Origin: Halovenus sp.
GTDB taxonomy: Archaea; Halobacteriota; Halobacteria; Halobacteriales; Haloarculaceae
Direction: 5' to 3'
DNA length: 5,348 nt
Assembly (NCBI GenBank): GCA_028275145.1
Contig: JAQCNG010000085.1
Span: 1 to 5,348 of the forward strand
Shown here: in pieces, positions 1-5,348 of the stretch
Layout: each line of letters starts with the position of its first letter
Numbering within the stretch: the first letter of the stretch is position 1
Notes under the pieces: generated by a model
What the model was told of the DNA's origin: nothing
The model's database searches: none
What the model saw: only the letters and a program-made list of their open reading frames with translations
Made by a program: the position numbers and the translations under genes

Positions 1-17
1 GAGTCCCGAACGGGGGT

Positions 18-674
18 ATGGACATTCGAGCGCTCCACCGGGACCTGATCGACCTCCACGGGCGGCCAGAGAAGACCTACAGCGAGGACGGCGTTCGGCA
101 ACTGCTCACCACCATCCTCTCGCAGAACGTCGCGGACGTCCAGACCGCCCGGGCGTCGGAGAGCCTGTTTGCGACGTACCCGGACTACCGCGCGATGGAG
201 AACGCAGACCGGGAGGAACTGGCCGAGGTTATCTCCGACGTGGGCCTGATGAACCAGAAATCGCGGCGCATCCAGCGCTCACTCGAGCGGATACGAGAGG
301 AGACTGGCGGGGAGTACACGCTGTCCTTTCTCGACGCGATGGACACCGAGGCGGCACAGGACTGGCTCACCGATATAAAGGGGGTCGGACCCAAAACCGC
401 GAGCGTCGTCCTGAACTTCCACTTCGAGAAGCCGACCTTCGCCGTCGACACGCACATCGAACGAGTCTCGACGCGGTTCGGACTGATCGAGGAGTCCACC
501 ACGGCCGCGGCGGCCCACGAGGTGCTCAACGAGACGATTCCGGACGATATAAAGTACAGCCTCCACGTGTTGCTCATCAGGCACGGCCGGGAGTACTGCT
601 CGGCACAGGACGCCGACTGCTCGAACCCGGTCTGTGAGACGTACTGTGACTGTGCGTTCTGCTCCCCACAATAA
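18..674 (+). CDS. nth: Endonuclease III-like DNA glycosylase/AP lyase (HhH-GPD, iron-sulfur)
   Basis: This 218-residue protein is a base-excision repair enzyme that should remove oxidised pyrimidines and nick the abasic site. An N-terminal helix carries ILSQN (residues 33-37), matching the LLSAQ segment of bacterial Nth. The helix-hairpin-helix is at 118-133 (GVGPKTA), with Lys126 in the place of the catalytic lysine. VDTHIERVSTRFG (143-155) supplies the catalytic Asp144. The C-terminus has six cysteines (194, 201, 206, 210, 212, 215). A 4Fe-4S cluster is likely, but the spacing C-X6-C-X4-C-X5-C differs from the usual C-X6-C-X2-C-X5-C. Length matches E. coli Nth (211 residues). The ATG is preceded by a five-G run only one base away, too close for a normal ribosome site, and the frame is open to the window's left edge. 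The true start could therefore lie further upstream. Family assignment is firm; exact substrate range is inferred. Confidence 0.92.
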   Translation: MDIRALHRDLIDLHGRPEKTYSEDGVRQLLTTILSQNVADVQTARASESLFATYPDYRAMENADREELAEVISDVGLMNQKSRRIQRSLERIREETGGEYTLSFLDAMDTEAAQDWLTDIKGVGPKTASVVLNFHFEKPTFAVDTHIERVSTRFGLIEESTTAAAAHEVLNETIPDDIKYSLHVLLIRHGREYCSAQDADCSNPVCETYCDCAFCSPQ

Positions 675-764
675 CGCGTCATAGAACCGTTCACACCGGC
701 TCTCCTCCGAGGCAACCCTCTCGAACCACCTCTCCCCGAGGTACCGCACGCAGCGACGCTGGGT

Positions 765-875
765 TTATCTCAGCCCTCTCATCTGGTCATACCGACGCCG
801 TTGAAAACAGTCAACGCAGTACTGACTCTTGTTGAACTGAACCACCCGACGTGACCCGCATTGACATTCAGGCAT
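765..875 (-). CDS. Possible four-cysteine zinc-finger-like micro-protein, 36 residues
   Basis: An ATG at 875-873 opens 36 codons ending in TAA at 767-765. The protein starts MPECQCGSRR and has Cys4, Cys6, Cys20 and Cys23, giving C-X-C-G, 13 residues, then C-X2-C. Two such knuckles could hold one zinc ion. It is basic (eight Lys/Arg against three Asp/Glu), with RRR at 26-28, so nucleic-acid contact is conceivable. Haloarchaea are known to encode many proteins under 70 residues with paired CxxC-type motifs; I do not recognise this one. Codon use is unlike the neighbours: by hand count only 20 of 36 third positions are G or C, and two codons are the rare AGA. That may mean foreign origin or chance. 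A TATAAA at 952-947 could drive it with a leader of roughly 45 bases. An in-frame TTG at 902 could extend it by nine residues. It converges with the endonuclease III gene. It may be a non-coding ORF. Confidence 0.4.
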   Translation of the reverse strand: MPECQCGSRRVVQFNKSQYCVDCFQRRRYDQMRGLR

Positions 876-946
876 TGTCTCTATCTTGGGTATCGTTACC
901 AAGGGCGGTCGTACAGAAAGTTAGTTGGCTCCTAAACAACGGGGGA

Positions 947-952
947 TTTATA
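947..952. promoter_or_regulatory. TATA-like element, readable in both directions
   Basis: TTTATA on the plus strand reads TATAAA on the minus strand. Both resemble archaeal TATA boxes. On the minus strand, initiation about 25 bases on would fall near 922, leading into the micro-ORF at 875. On the plus strand, initiation would fall near 975, just where a cluster of possible stem-loops begins. It is the only clear AT-rich hexamer in this intergenic stretch. Direction cannot be decided from sequence alone. Confidence 0.4.
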
Positions 953-973
953 TGATTGAGTTAATCGTGTCCG

Positions 974-1060
974 ATGCACACGCGTGGTGTGGCTTGCGAG
1001 CCGTGACAGGGCTTGGGCCCGGAGAGCGTGCGAATCTCTCTGAGACGCTCCCTGGCGACC
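974..1060 (+). ncRNA. Possible structured small RNA (or purB 3' UTR structure)
   Basis: Hand pairing finds successive stems: CACAC 977-981 with GTGTG 987-991; GGCT 991-994 with AGCC 999-1002; GGGC 1009-1012 with GCCC 1017-1020; and GAGCGT 1024-1029 with ACGCTC 1045-1050. The last extends by pairs at 1019-1022/1052-1055 around one mismatch. A competing hairpin pairs GAGAG 1022-1026 with CTCTC 1036-1040. The block starts about where a plus-strand transcript from the TTTATA at 947-952 would begin. It also lies 30 to 110 bases past the purB stop, so on the minus strand it could be the purB 3' untranslated region. It does not fold as a tRNA and matches no RNA family I know. In GC-rich DNA such stems arise by chance, so this is tentative. 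Confidence 0.22.
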
Positions 1061-1085
1061 AACTGAGTCTCATCGTCCCGACCCG

Positions 1086-2462
1086 TTACTCCAGTTGGTC
1101 GACCAGTTCGTCGGCCAGACCGGTGTAACCCGCAGGCGTGAGCGCGAGCAGTTCCTCCCGGACCTCCGCGGAGACATCGAGGTCCCCGAAGAGGTCACGA
1201 AAGTCGGCGAGGGTCACGTCCTGTCCGCGGGTCGCCTTCTTTACCCGCTCGTAGGCGTCCCCGTGGCCCTCGCGGCGGAGAATCGTCTGGACCGCCTCGC
1301 CGAGAACCTCCGGGGTCGCCTCCAGGTCCTCGCGCATGACCTGCTCGTTTGGAACCACCTTCTCGAGTCCGTCCTCGAGTTTCCGGTAGCCGAGCAGACA
1401 GTGTGCGAGCGCCGCCCCGACGTTCCGTTTCACCGTCGAGTCAGAGAGGTCACGCTGGAGACGCGAGTTCGTGAGGTAGCCTCCCAGAAACTCGAGATCG
1501 CTGTTTGCCTTCGAGAGGTTCCCCTCGCTGTTCTCGAAGTCGATGGGATTGACCTTGTGGGGCATCGTCGAGGAACCGGTCTCGCCCGCGACGGCCTGCT
1601 GGCCGAGGTAGCCGTCCGAGATGTACAGCCAGCAATCCAGCGCGAGGTCGAGCAGGACGTTGTTGACCCGCCGGAGGGCGTCGAACAGCGTCGCGAGGTC
1701 GTCAGAGGGGTTCACCTGCGTGGTCAGCGGTTCGTGCGCGAGGTCGAACCCCTCGACGAACGCCCGGGCGAAGGCCCGCCAGTCCACGTCCGGGTAGGCG
1801 GCCCGGTGTGCCGCGTAGGTTCCGCTCGCACCGGCGAGTTTGCCCGAGAGCCCGCCGACCGCCCGCTCCAGTGACGCGATTGCCTGCCCGAGTCGCGAGG
1901 CGTACACCGCGAGTTCCTTGCCGAAGGTGGTCGGTGTCGCGGGCTGACCGTGTGTGCGTGCGAGCATCGGCACGTCGCGGTGCTCTCGGGCCATCGTCGT
2001 CAACTGTTCGCGCAGACCCCGCAGTCGCTCCAGGAGCACCTCCTCGGCGGCCGGACCGAGCACCAGCCGGTAGGCGATGTTGTTGACGTCCTCGCTGGTC
2101 AGCCCGAAGTGGACCCACTCGCCGCCGACGTCCGCCGGCAGATGGTCCCGGACGAAGTACTCGACCGCCTTCACGTCGTGGTTCGTCGCCGGCCGGTTAC
2201 TGTCGCCCTCCGTCTCGAGTTGTTTGATCCGCTGTGCGTCCGCGATATCGAACGCCCGGTAGACACGACGCAACCCGTCGCGGTCGGAGTCGGCTATCGA
2301 CACCGGGGTCGCGTCGAGGTCAGCGAGCGCGACGAGATACTCTATCTCGACTCGAGTGCGGGCGCGAACGAGCGCCCGCTCGCTCACGTACGCTCGCAAT
2401 GGTTCGGTGTAGCCGGCGTACCGGCCGTCCAGCGGCGATACCGCCGAGAGCGGTTCCACCAT
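1086..2462 (-). CDS. purB: Adenylosuccinate lyase
   Basis: PurB acts twice in cytoplasmic purine synthesis: it splits fumarate from SAICAR to give AICAR, and from adenylosuccinate to give AMP. The 458 residues match E. coli PurB (456) almost end to end, including SPLDGRY (9-15), TNHDVKAVEYF (93-103), HFGLTSEDVNN (118-128) and RTHGQPATPTT (169-179) with the catalytic His171. The fumarase/aspartase-family signature GSSTMPHKVNP lies at 296-306, with the catalytic serine at 297 or 298, followed by IDFENSEGN. It ends LTPAGYTGLADEL, like the E. coli C-terminus. The start is well fixed: an in-frame TGA lies four codons upstream (2472-2474) and no other start codon falls between. The gene diverges from tatCt across 189 bases and stands alone, with no other purine gene beside it. 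All key residues are intact. Confidence 0.98.
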   Translation of the reverse strand: MVEPLSAVSPLDGRYAGYTEPLRAYVSERALVRARTRVEIEYLVALADLDATPVSIADSDRDGLRRVYRAFDIADAQRIKQLETEGDSNRPATNHDVKAVEYFVRDHLPADVGGEWVHFGLTSEDVNNIAYRLVLGPAAEEVLLERLRGLREQLTTMAREHRDVPMLARTHGQPATPTTFGKELAVYASRLGQAIASLERAVGGLSGKLAGASGTYAAHRAAYPDVDWRAFARAFVEGFDLAHEPLTTQVNPSDDLATLFDALRRVNNVLLDLALDCWLYISDGYLGQQAVAGETGSSTMPHKVNPIDFENSEGNLSKANSDLEFLGGYLTNSRLQRDLSDSTVKRNVGAALAHCLLGYRKLEDGLEKVVPNEQVMREDLEATPEVLGEAVQTILRREGHGDAYERVKKATRGQDVTLADFRDLFGDLDVSAEVREELLALTPAGYTGLADELVDQLE

Positions 2463-2483
2463 ACCCCGGATTCAACCACGCGA

Positions 2484-2491
2484 GCGAAAAG
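2484..2491 (-). promoter_or_regulatory. Candidate weak TATA element for purB
   Basis: On the minus strand CTTTTCGC places a four-T run 25 to 28 bases before the purB ATG. That is the distance expected for a TATA element serving a leaderless or nearly leaderless transcript, which is common in haloarchaea. No ribosome-binding site of the GGAGG type precedes the ATG, only a GGGG run ending two bases from it. The match to consensus is weak. Confidence 0.3.
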
Positions 2492-2566
2492 CCTGCCGGT
2501 CCAGCACCCACTCGGCTGTCTGCTCCGTTGTCACCCCGGTGTTTCGACCTGGCTGTCGGTCACATC

Positions 2567-2590
2567 GTCCCCCCACTGGCCCGGGGGTAC
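2567..2590. promoter_or_regulatory. Inverted repeat in the purB-tatCt divergent region
   Basis: CCCCC at 2570-2574 faces GGGGG at 2583-2587 around an eight-base centre. After one mismatch, GT at 2567-2568 pairs with AC at 2589-2590. It lies about 105 bases before purB and 62 bases before tatCt. It could be a binding site or a hairpin in a longer leader, or a chance effect of high GC content. Confidence 0.2.
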
Positions 2591-2619
2591 AGGGTGCCGT
2601 GCGGTCTGGCATGAATAGA

Positions 2620-2626
2620 TTGATAA
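2620..2626 (+). promoter_or_regulatory. Candidate TATA element for tatCt
   Basis: TTGATAA lies 26 to 32 bases before the ATG of tatCt, within an AT-rich patch (2611-2626) that stands out in GC-rich surroundings. This spacing fits transcription beginning at or next to the start codon. No Shine-Dalgarno-like sequence is present between it and the ATG, which also fits a leaderless message. Confidence 0.45.
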
Positions 2627-2651
2627 CCCGGAACACACTACTCGCGTATAG

Positions 2652-4832
2652 ATGTCTGGGGCACTCGACGAGGATACTGCGCGGACACTCGCCAGCGGCC
2701 GCCAGACAATCGGAACCCTGCTCTCGACCGCACAGGACAAACTCAAGCGCGTCTTTCTGGTCTTTGTCGTTGGCTGGCTGGGGACGTTCTACCTGTTGCG
2801 CGTGTTCATCTGGGACCGCCTGAAATCGGACCTGGTGTTCAACCGTCTGCCCGAGGATACGACCACAGAGATTGTCGCCACCGACCCGTTCCAGGTTATC
2901 CTGTTGCAGATAAAGATCGGCCTGATCGTCGGGATTATCGCGGCGATACCAGCACTGGTCTACTACAGCCGTGACTCGCTGAAAGAACGGGGTATCTGGC
3001 CCGACGCACGCATCCCGCTCTGGAAGAAACTCTCCTTTGTCACGGCTATCACCGGTCTGTTCCTGATGGGGCTGTCGTACGCCTACTTCTTTTTCTTCCC
3101 GCTGATGTTCGAGTTTCTCGCGACCAACGCCGAGAACGCCGGCTTCAAGCCCACCTGGTCTATCGTCAAGTGGACGGAGTTCATCGTCTTTCTGGCGTTC
3201 TCGTTCGCACTGGCGGCGCAGTTGCCTCTCGCGATGGTCGCGAGTGCCCGGACCGGCGTCATCAGATACGAGACGTTCCGCGACAAGTGGCGCTACGCCG
3301 TCGTCGCCATCGCCGTCTTCGGTGCGATGTTCTCGCCACCCGACCCGTTCACACAGGTGATGTGGGGTGTTCCGCTGGTGTTTCTGTACTTTATCAGTCT
3401 GGGTATCACCAAGCTCGCAGTCGTGTCGAAACGCGCGAGCGAAAGCGTCCAGACGCGGACACTCGTGCGGGACCGCTGGAACGTGCTCGGCGGGTCGGCC
3501 GTGCTCACGGCCGCGGCCGTCTACGCGTTCATGTTCGAGGGCGGTGCCGAACTGGTCAACGACCTGCTCGACTCGGTCGGCTCCGGTTACCAGTTCAGCA
3601 CCGGCCCGGAACTCACCCTGTTCGGACTCGACTCGACAGGCTCTGTTGCGCTGGTCGCGGCCGGCTACGCGGTGGTCGTCGTCGCTGCGATGCTTTTCTA
3701 TCTCCGTGTTCAGGCACTCGAGGAGATTGCCAACCGGGAGGACGCCGAATCGACCGCCACGCCACAGCCACAGGGCGACGCCGACCCCGGTGAGTCCGCC
3801 GAGGTCGACTTCGGCGCGATGAGCGCGAAAGCCGTCGAGGCCGCACCGCTCGAGGCCTACGCCACACTGAGCGAACAGCAGGCCCTCCAGTTCGCACAGG
3901 ACGCCGTCGACAGGGAGAACCCCCGGAAGGCACAGACGATTCTCGACCGGTTCGAGGAGGCCCAGGAGCAAACCCCCGACGAGGACACGGACGAGGCAGA
4001 GACCGACGAGGAAGAGGAGGGCTTCGTGGCTTCGACGGCCGCGGGGATGGTCGACCCGTTCACCGAGGGCGACACCGACGGGGACGACATCGGCGGCTAC
4101 CTCTACGACCTCCAGTTCATCTTCGACTCGCTGACCTCGAAGGCAATCTGGATTGTCGGCGTGTTCATGGTCGTGCTCGCCGGGTCGTTTATCGCCCTGT
4201 TCCAGGGCGGCATCGGGGTCGCGCGGGACTTTTTCCTCCAGAATATGCCCGCGGAGGCCGTCGAAGAGCCCGAGATTGTGGTTCTGCACCCGGTCGAGGC
4301 ACTCATCTTCATGCTGAAGTTCTCGACGGTGCTCGCCATTCTCTCGGTGCTGCCGATTACGCTGTACTTTGCCTGGCCGTCTATCGAGACGCGCTTTGGC
4401 GTCACCGGTGACCGGAACGTGTTGCTGGTCTGGGGCGGCACGATGGTTCTCACCCTGGTCGGTGGCACCATCCTCGGGTTCGTCTACATCGCCCCGACGA
4501 TTATCTCGCTGCTCGCGCTGGACGTGGTCAACGCGAACATGATAATCGCCTACCGCATCAGCAGTTTCGGCTGGCTCGTCATCTTCCTCACTGTCGGAGT
4601 GGGCGCGCTCGCGATGGTGCCGGCGACGATGGTGCTGTTCCACCACGGCAACATCGTCTCCTACTCCCGGATGCGAAAGAGCTGGCGCGGGGTCGTCATC
4701 GGGCTGTTCGCCGCCGCGGGCTTTTTCTCGCCCGACAGCCTGTTCACGATGTTCATCGTCGCCATCCCCGCCTCGCTCGCCTACCTGCTCGGACTGGGTG
4801 TGGTCCTGCTGTATATGCGAATCTGGCCGTGA
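2652..4832 (+). CDS. tatCt: Tandem-fused Sec-independent translocase TatC (TatCt type)
   Basis: This 726-residue membrane protein should be the substrate-receptor core of the twin-arginine pathway, which exports folded proteins. It is two TatC units in one chain. Helices by eye: unit 1 at about 34-54, 84-105, 127-157, 174-198, 214-230 and 236-255; two extra helices at 279-298 and 330-351; a soluble linker at 352-490; unit 2 at 496-518, 551-573, 589-620, 636-662, 678-693 and 700-722. That makes 14, as known for haloarchaeal TatCt. Unit 1 has DPF (78-80), LKER (110-113, Glu112 matching E. coli Glu103) and FSPPDPFTQ (227-235). Unit 2 has HPVEA (546-550), WPSIETR (575-581) and FSPDSLFT (692-699). 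The position of E. coli Glu170 is Gln190 and Met655. With the N-terminus inside, the linker is cytoplasmic; residues 441-456 are highly acidic. An in-frame TAG directly before the ATG fixes the start. No tatA is adjacent. Confidence 0.97.
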   Translation: MSGALDEDTARTLASGRQTIGTLLSTAQDKLKRVFLVFVVGWLGTFYLLRVFIWDRLKSDLVFNRLPEDTTTEIVATDPFQVILLQIKIGLIVGIIAAIPALVYYSRDSLKERGIWPDARIPLWKKLSFVTAITGLFLMGLSYAYFFFFPLMFEFLATNAENAGFKPTWSIVKWTEFIVFLAFSFALAAQLPLAMVASARTGVIRYETFRDKWRYAVVAIAVFGAMFSPPDPFTQVMWGVPLVFLYFISLGITKLAVVSKRASESVQTRTLVRDRWNVLGGSAVLTAAAVYAFMFEGGAELVNDLLDSVGSGYQFSTGPELTLFGLDSTGSVALVAAGYAVVVVAAMLFYLRVQALEEIANREDAESTATPQPQGDADPGESAEVDFGAMSAKAVEAAPLEAYATLSEQQALQFAQDAVDRENPRKAQTILDRFEEAQEQTPDEDTDEAETDEEEEGFVASTAAGMVDPFTEGDTDGDDIGGYLYDLQFIFDSLTSKAIWIVGVFMVVLAGSFIALFQGGIGVARDFFLQNMPAEAVEEPEIVVLHPVEALIFMLKFSTVLAILSVLPITLYFAWPSIETRFGVTGDRNVLLVWGGTMVLTLVGGTILGFVYIAPTIISLLALDVVNANMIIAYRISSFGWLVIFLTVGVGALAMVPATMVLFHHGNIVSYSRMRKSWRGVVIGLFAAAGFFSPDSLFTMFIVAIPASLAYLLGLGVVLLYMRIWP

Positions 4833-4958
4833 GCGGTGCGGGCCACGCCGGTCCCCCGAGTCCCGGTCAGTCGGCAGTCTCTCCGGACGGCGCCGTTGCT
4901 GGCGGTCGGGTGGACTCGAAAAAGATCAGTGTGTGCGGTGGGCGGCCCGGTTCGCAGC
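4833..4958. other. Convergent intergenic gap between tatCt and the chaperonin gene
   Basis: These 126 bases separate two genes that run toward each other. The gap holds the A-run at 4919-4923 that can end the chaperonin transcript. I see no plus-strand T-run to end tatCt. A short CGCC/GGCG hairpin with a six-base loop lies near 4890-4905. No small ORF of interest is present. Confidence 0.6.
4919..4923 (-). terminator. T-run terminator candidate for the chaperonin gene
   Basis: AAAAA on the plus strand reads TTTTT on the minus strand, 36 to 40 bases past the chaperonin stop codon. Archaeal RNA polymerase ends transcription at short U-runs without needing a hairpin. This is the only such run in an otherwise GC-rich gap, and it is oriented for the minus-strand gene. 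Confidence 0.5.
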
Positions 4959-5348
4959 TCAGTTCGCGGCGATGACGTCGTCGATACGGACGATCATCGT
5001 CGCGGCCTCGGAGGCGCTCTGGACGGCCTCGCGCTTGACGGCTGCGGGGTCGAGCACGCCGTACTCGATGGGGTCGTCGATGACGCCGGTCTGGCCCTCG
5101 CTGATGATACCGGCGGCGGTCCCGGAGTCGTGCTCGCCACGGAGTTCGACGAGCGCGTCGATGGGGTCCATCCCGGTGTTCTCCGCGAGCGTACGCGGGA
5201 GCACGTCGAGCGCGTCCGCGAACGCCTCGACTGCGAGCTGGCGACGGCCGTCGACGCCCGCCGCGGCCTCGCGAACGTGGTTCGCGACCGCAATCTCGGT
5301 GGCACCGGCGCCGGGCACGACGCCGCCCGAGGACAGCGCGGCCGTGAC
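4959..5348 (-). CDS. Thermosome (group II chaperonin) subunit, C-terminal part, cut by the window edge
   Basis: The visible 129 residues are the C-terminal equatorial domain of an archaeal chaperonin subunit, which builds an ATP-driven double ring for folding cytoplasmic proteins. The frame runs off the right edge. Visible landmarks are [13 protein letters not shown] near the start of the fragment (nucleotide-pocket loop, usually GGGATE), [30 protein letters not shown], and the closing [19 protein letters not shown]. All are characteristic of the family. The subunit stops seven residues after RID, with no acidic or Gly-Met-rich tail like that of the main haloarchaeal subunits. Haloferax volcanii has three subunits, of which CCT3 is the short one, so this may be CCT3-like; I infer this from the tail only. 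The middle Gly of the pocket loop is Ala. A T-run 36-40 bases past the stop probably ends the transcript. Confidence 0.97.
   Translation of the reverse strand, partial: VTAALSSGGVVPGAGATEIAVANHVREAAAGVDGRRQLAVEAFADALDVLPRTLAENTGMDPIDALVELRGEHDSGTAAGIISEGQTGVIDDPIEYGVLDPAAVKREAVQSASEAATMIVRIDDVIAAN

Larger units (their letters stand above)
675..1085. other. 411-base stretch without a recognised gene
   Basis: The stretch separates the endonuclease III gene from the 3' end of purB. It is visibly richer in A and T than the flanking genes, especially about 780-970. Positions 675-764 hold nothing I can identify. Positions 765-875 on the minus strand hold a four-cysteine micro-ORF. Positions 947-952 hold a TATA-like element, and 977-1055 a run of possible stem-loops, both listed separately. 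I see no tRNA, transposase fragment or terminal inverted repeats. A forward ORF running from 925 (or ATG 952) into the purB 3' end has no recognisable motif and I do not treat it as a gene. Confidence 0.6.

Noticed and set aside
279..749. 156-codon minus-strand open frame overlapping the endonuclease III gene
   Set aside because: Most of it is the antisense of a conserved gene. Its first 25 codons cover 675-749 but show no family resemblance.
863..879. GACA/TGTC inverted repeat across the micro-ORF start codon as an operator
   Set aside because: Only four paired bases with a nine-base gap; well within chance.
976..1055. Possible tRNA or tRNA fragment, because of a GTGCGAATC segment like a T-loop
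   Set aside because: The loop is nine bases rather than seven, and no matching acceptor, D or anticodon arms could be drawn.
925..1128. 67-codon plus-strand ORF (or 58 codons from ATG 952)
   Set aside because: The ATG overlaps the TATA-like element, the 3' end is antisense to purB, codon use is mixed, and no motif is present.
1095..1874. 259-codon plus-strand open frame inside purB
   Set aside because: It is antisense to an intact purB with all catalytic motifs. The product is Arg/Val/Glu-rich with no recognisable domain.
2531..2590. Short acidic minus-strand reading frames before purB, one beginning VTTEQTAEWVLD
   Set aside because: They run only 10 to 20 codons, start with GTG and overlap the purB promoter candidate; too short to support as genes.
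1950..2618. 222-codon plus-strand open frame across the purB 5' end and its promoter region
   Set aside because: It is antisense to conserved purB, shows no motif, and would run through the divergent promoter region.
2472..4646. 724-codon open frame on the minus strand opposite tatCt
   Set aside because: The product is low-complexity and rich in Arg, Glu, Asp, His and Gly, with no domain. It is a typical antisense shadow of a GC-rich membrane-protein gene. The plus-strand frame carries clear TatC motifs.

Overview
The window is chromosomal DNA from a haloarchaeon (class Halobacteria). It is GC-rich with mostly G or C at third codon positions. The proteins are acid-rich, and one gene encodes the double-length 14-helix TatC (TatCt type) known from halophilic archaea. 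Another is the C-terminal end of a group II chaperonin (thermosome), which is archaeal.

Layout from left to right: (1) 18-674 (+), an endonuclease III-type base-excision glycosylase/AP lyase with an odd C-terminal cysteine pattern. (2) 675-1085, a 411-base stretch with no long gene, less GC-rich than its surroundings. It holds a possible 36-residue four-cysteine mini-protein on the minus strand (765-875), a TATA-like element readable on both strands (947-952), and a cluster of potential stem-loops (977-1055). (3) 1086-2462 (-), purB, adenylosuccinate lyase. (4) 2463-2651, a 189-base divergent promoter region. (5) 2652-4832 (+), tatCt, the tandem TatC translocase. (6) 4833-4958, a short convergent gap with a T-run that could end the chaperonin transcript. 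(7) 4959-5348 (-), the C-terminal 129 residues of a thermosome subunit without the Gly-Met-rich tail, cut by the window edge.

The four clear genes belong to unrelated housekeeping functions: DNA repair, purine synthesis, export of folded proteins and protein folding. They do not form one operon. purB and tatCt diverge from a shared intergenic region; tatCt and the chaperonin gene converge. TatCt matters because haloarchaea send much of their secretome through the Tat route, but no tatA or second tatC lies in the window. I see no mobile element, CRISPR array, tRNA or rRNA. The most open question is the 675-1085 stretch, where a basic, AT-richer zinc-finger-like micro-ORF and a possibly structured RNA lie between ordinary genes. 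I found no strong evidence for a new multi-gene system.
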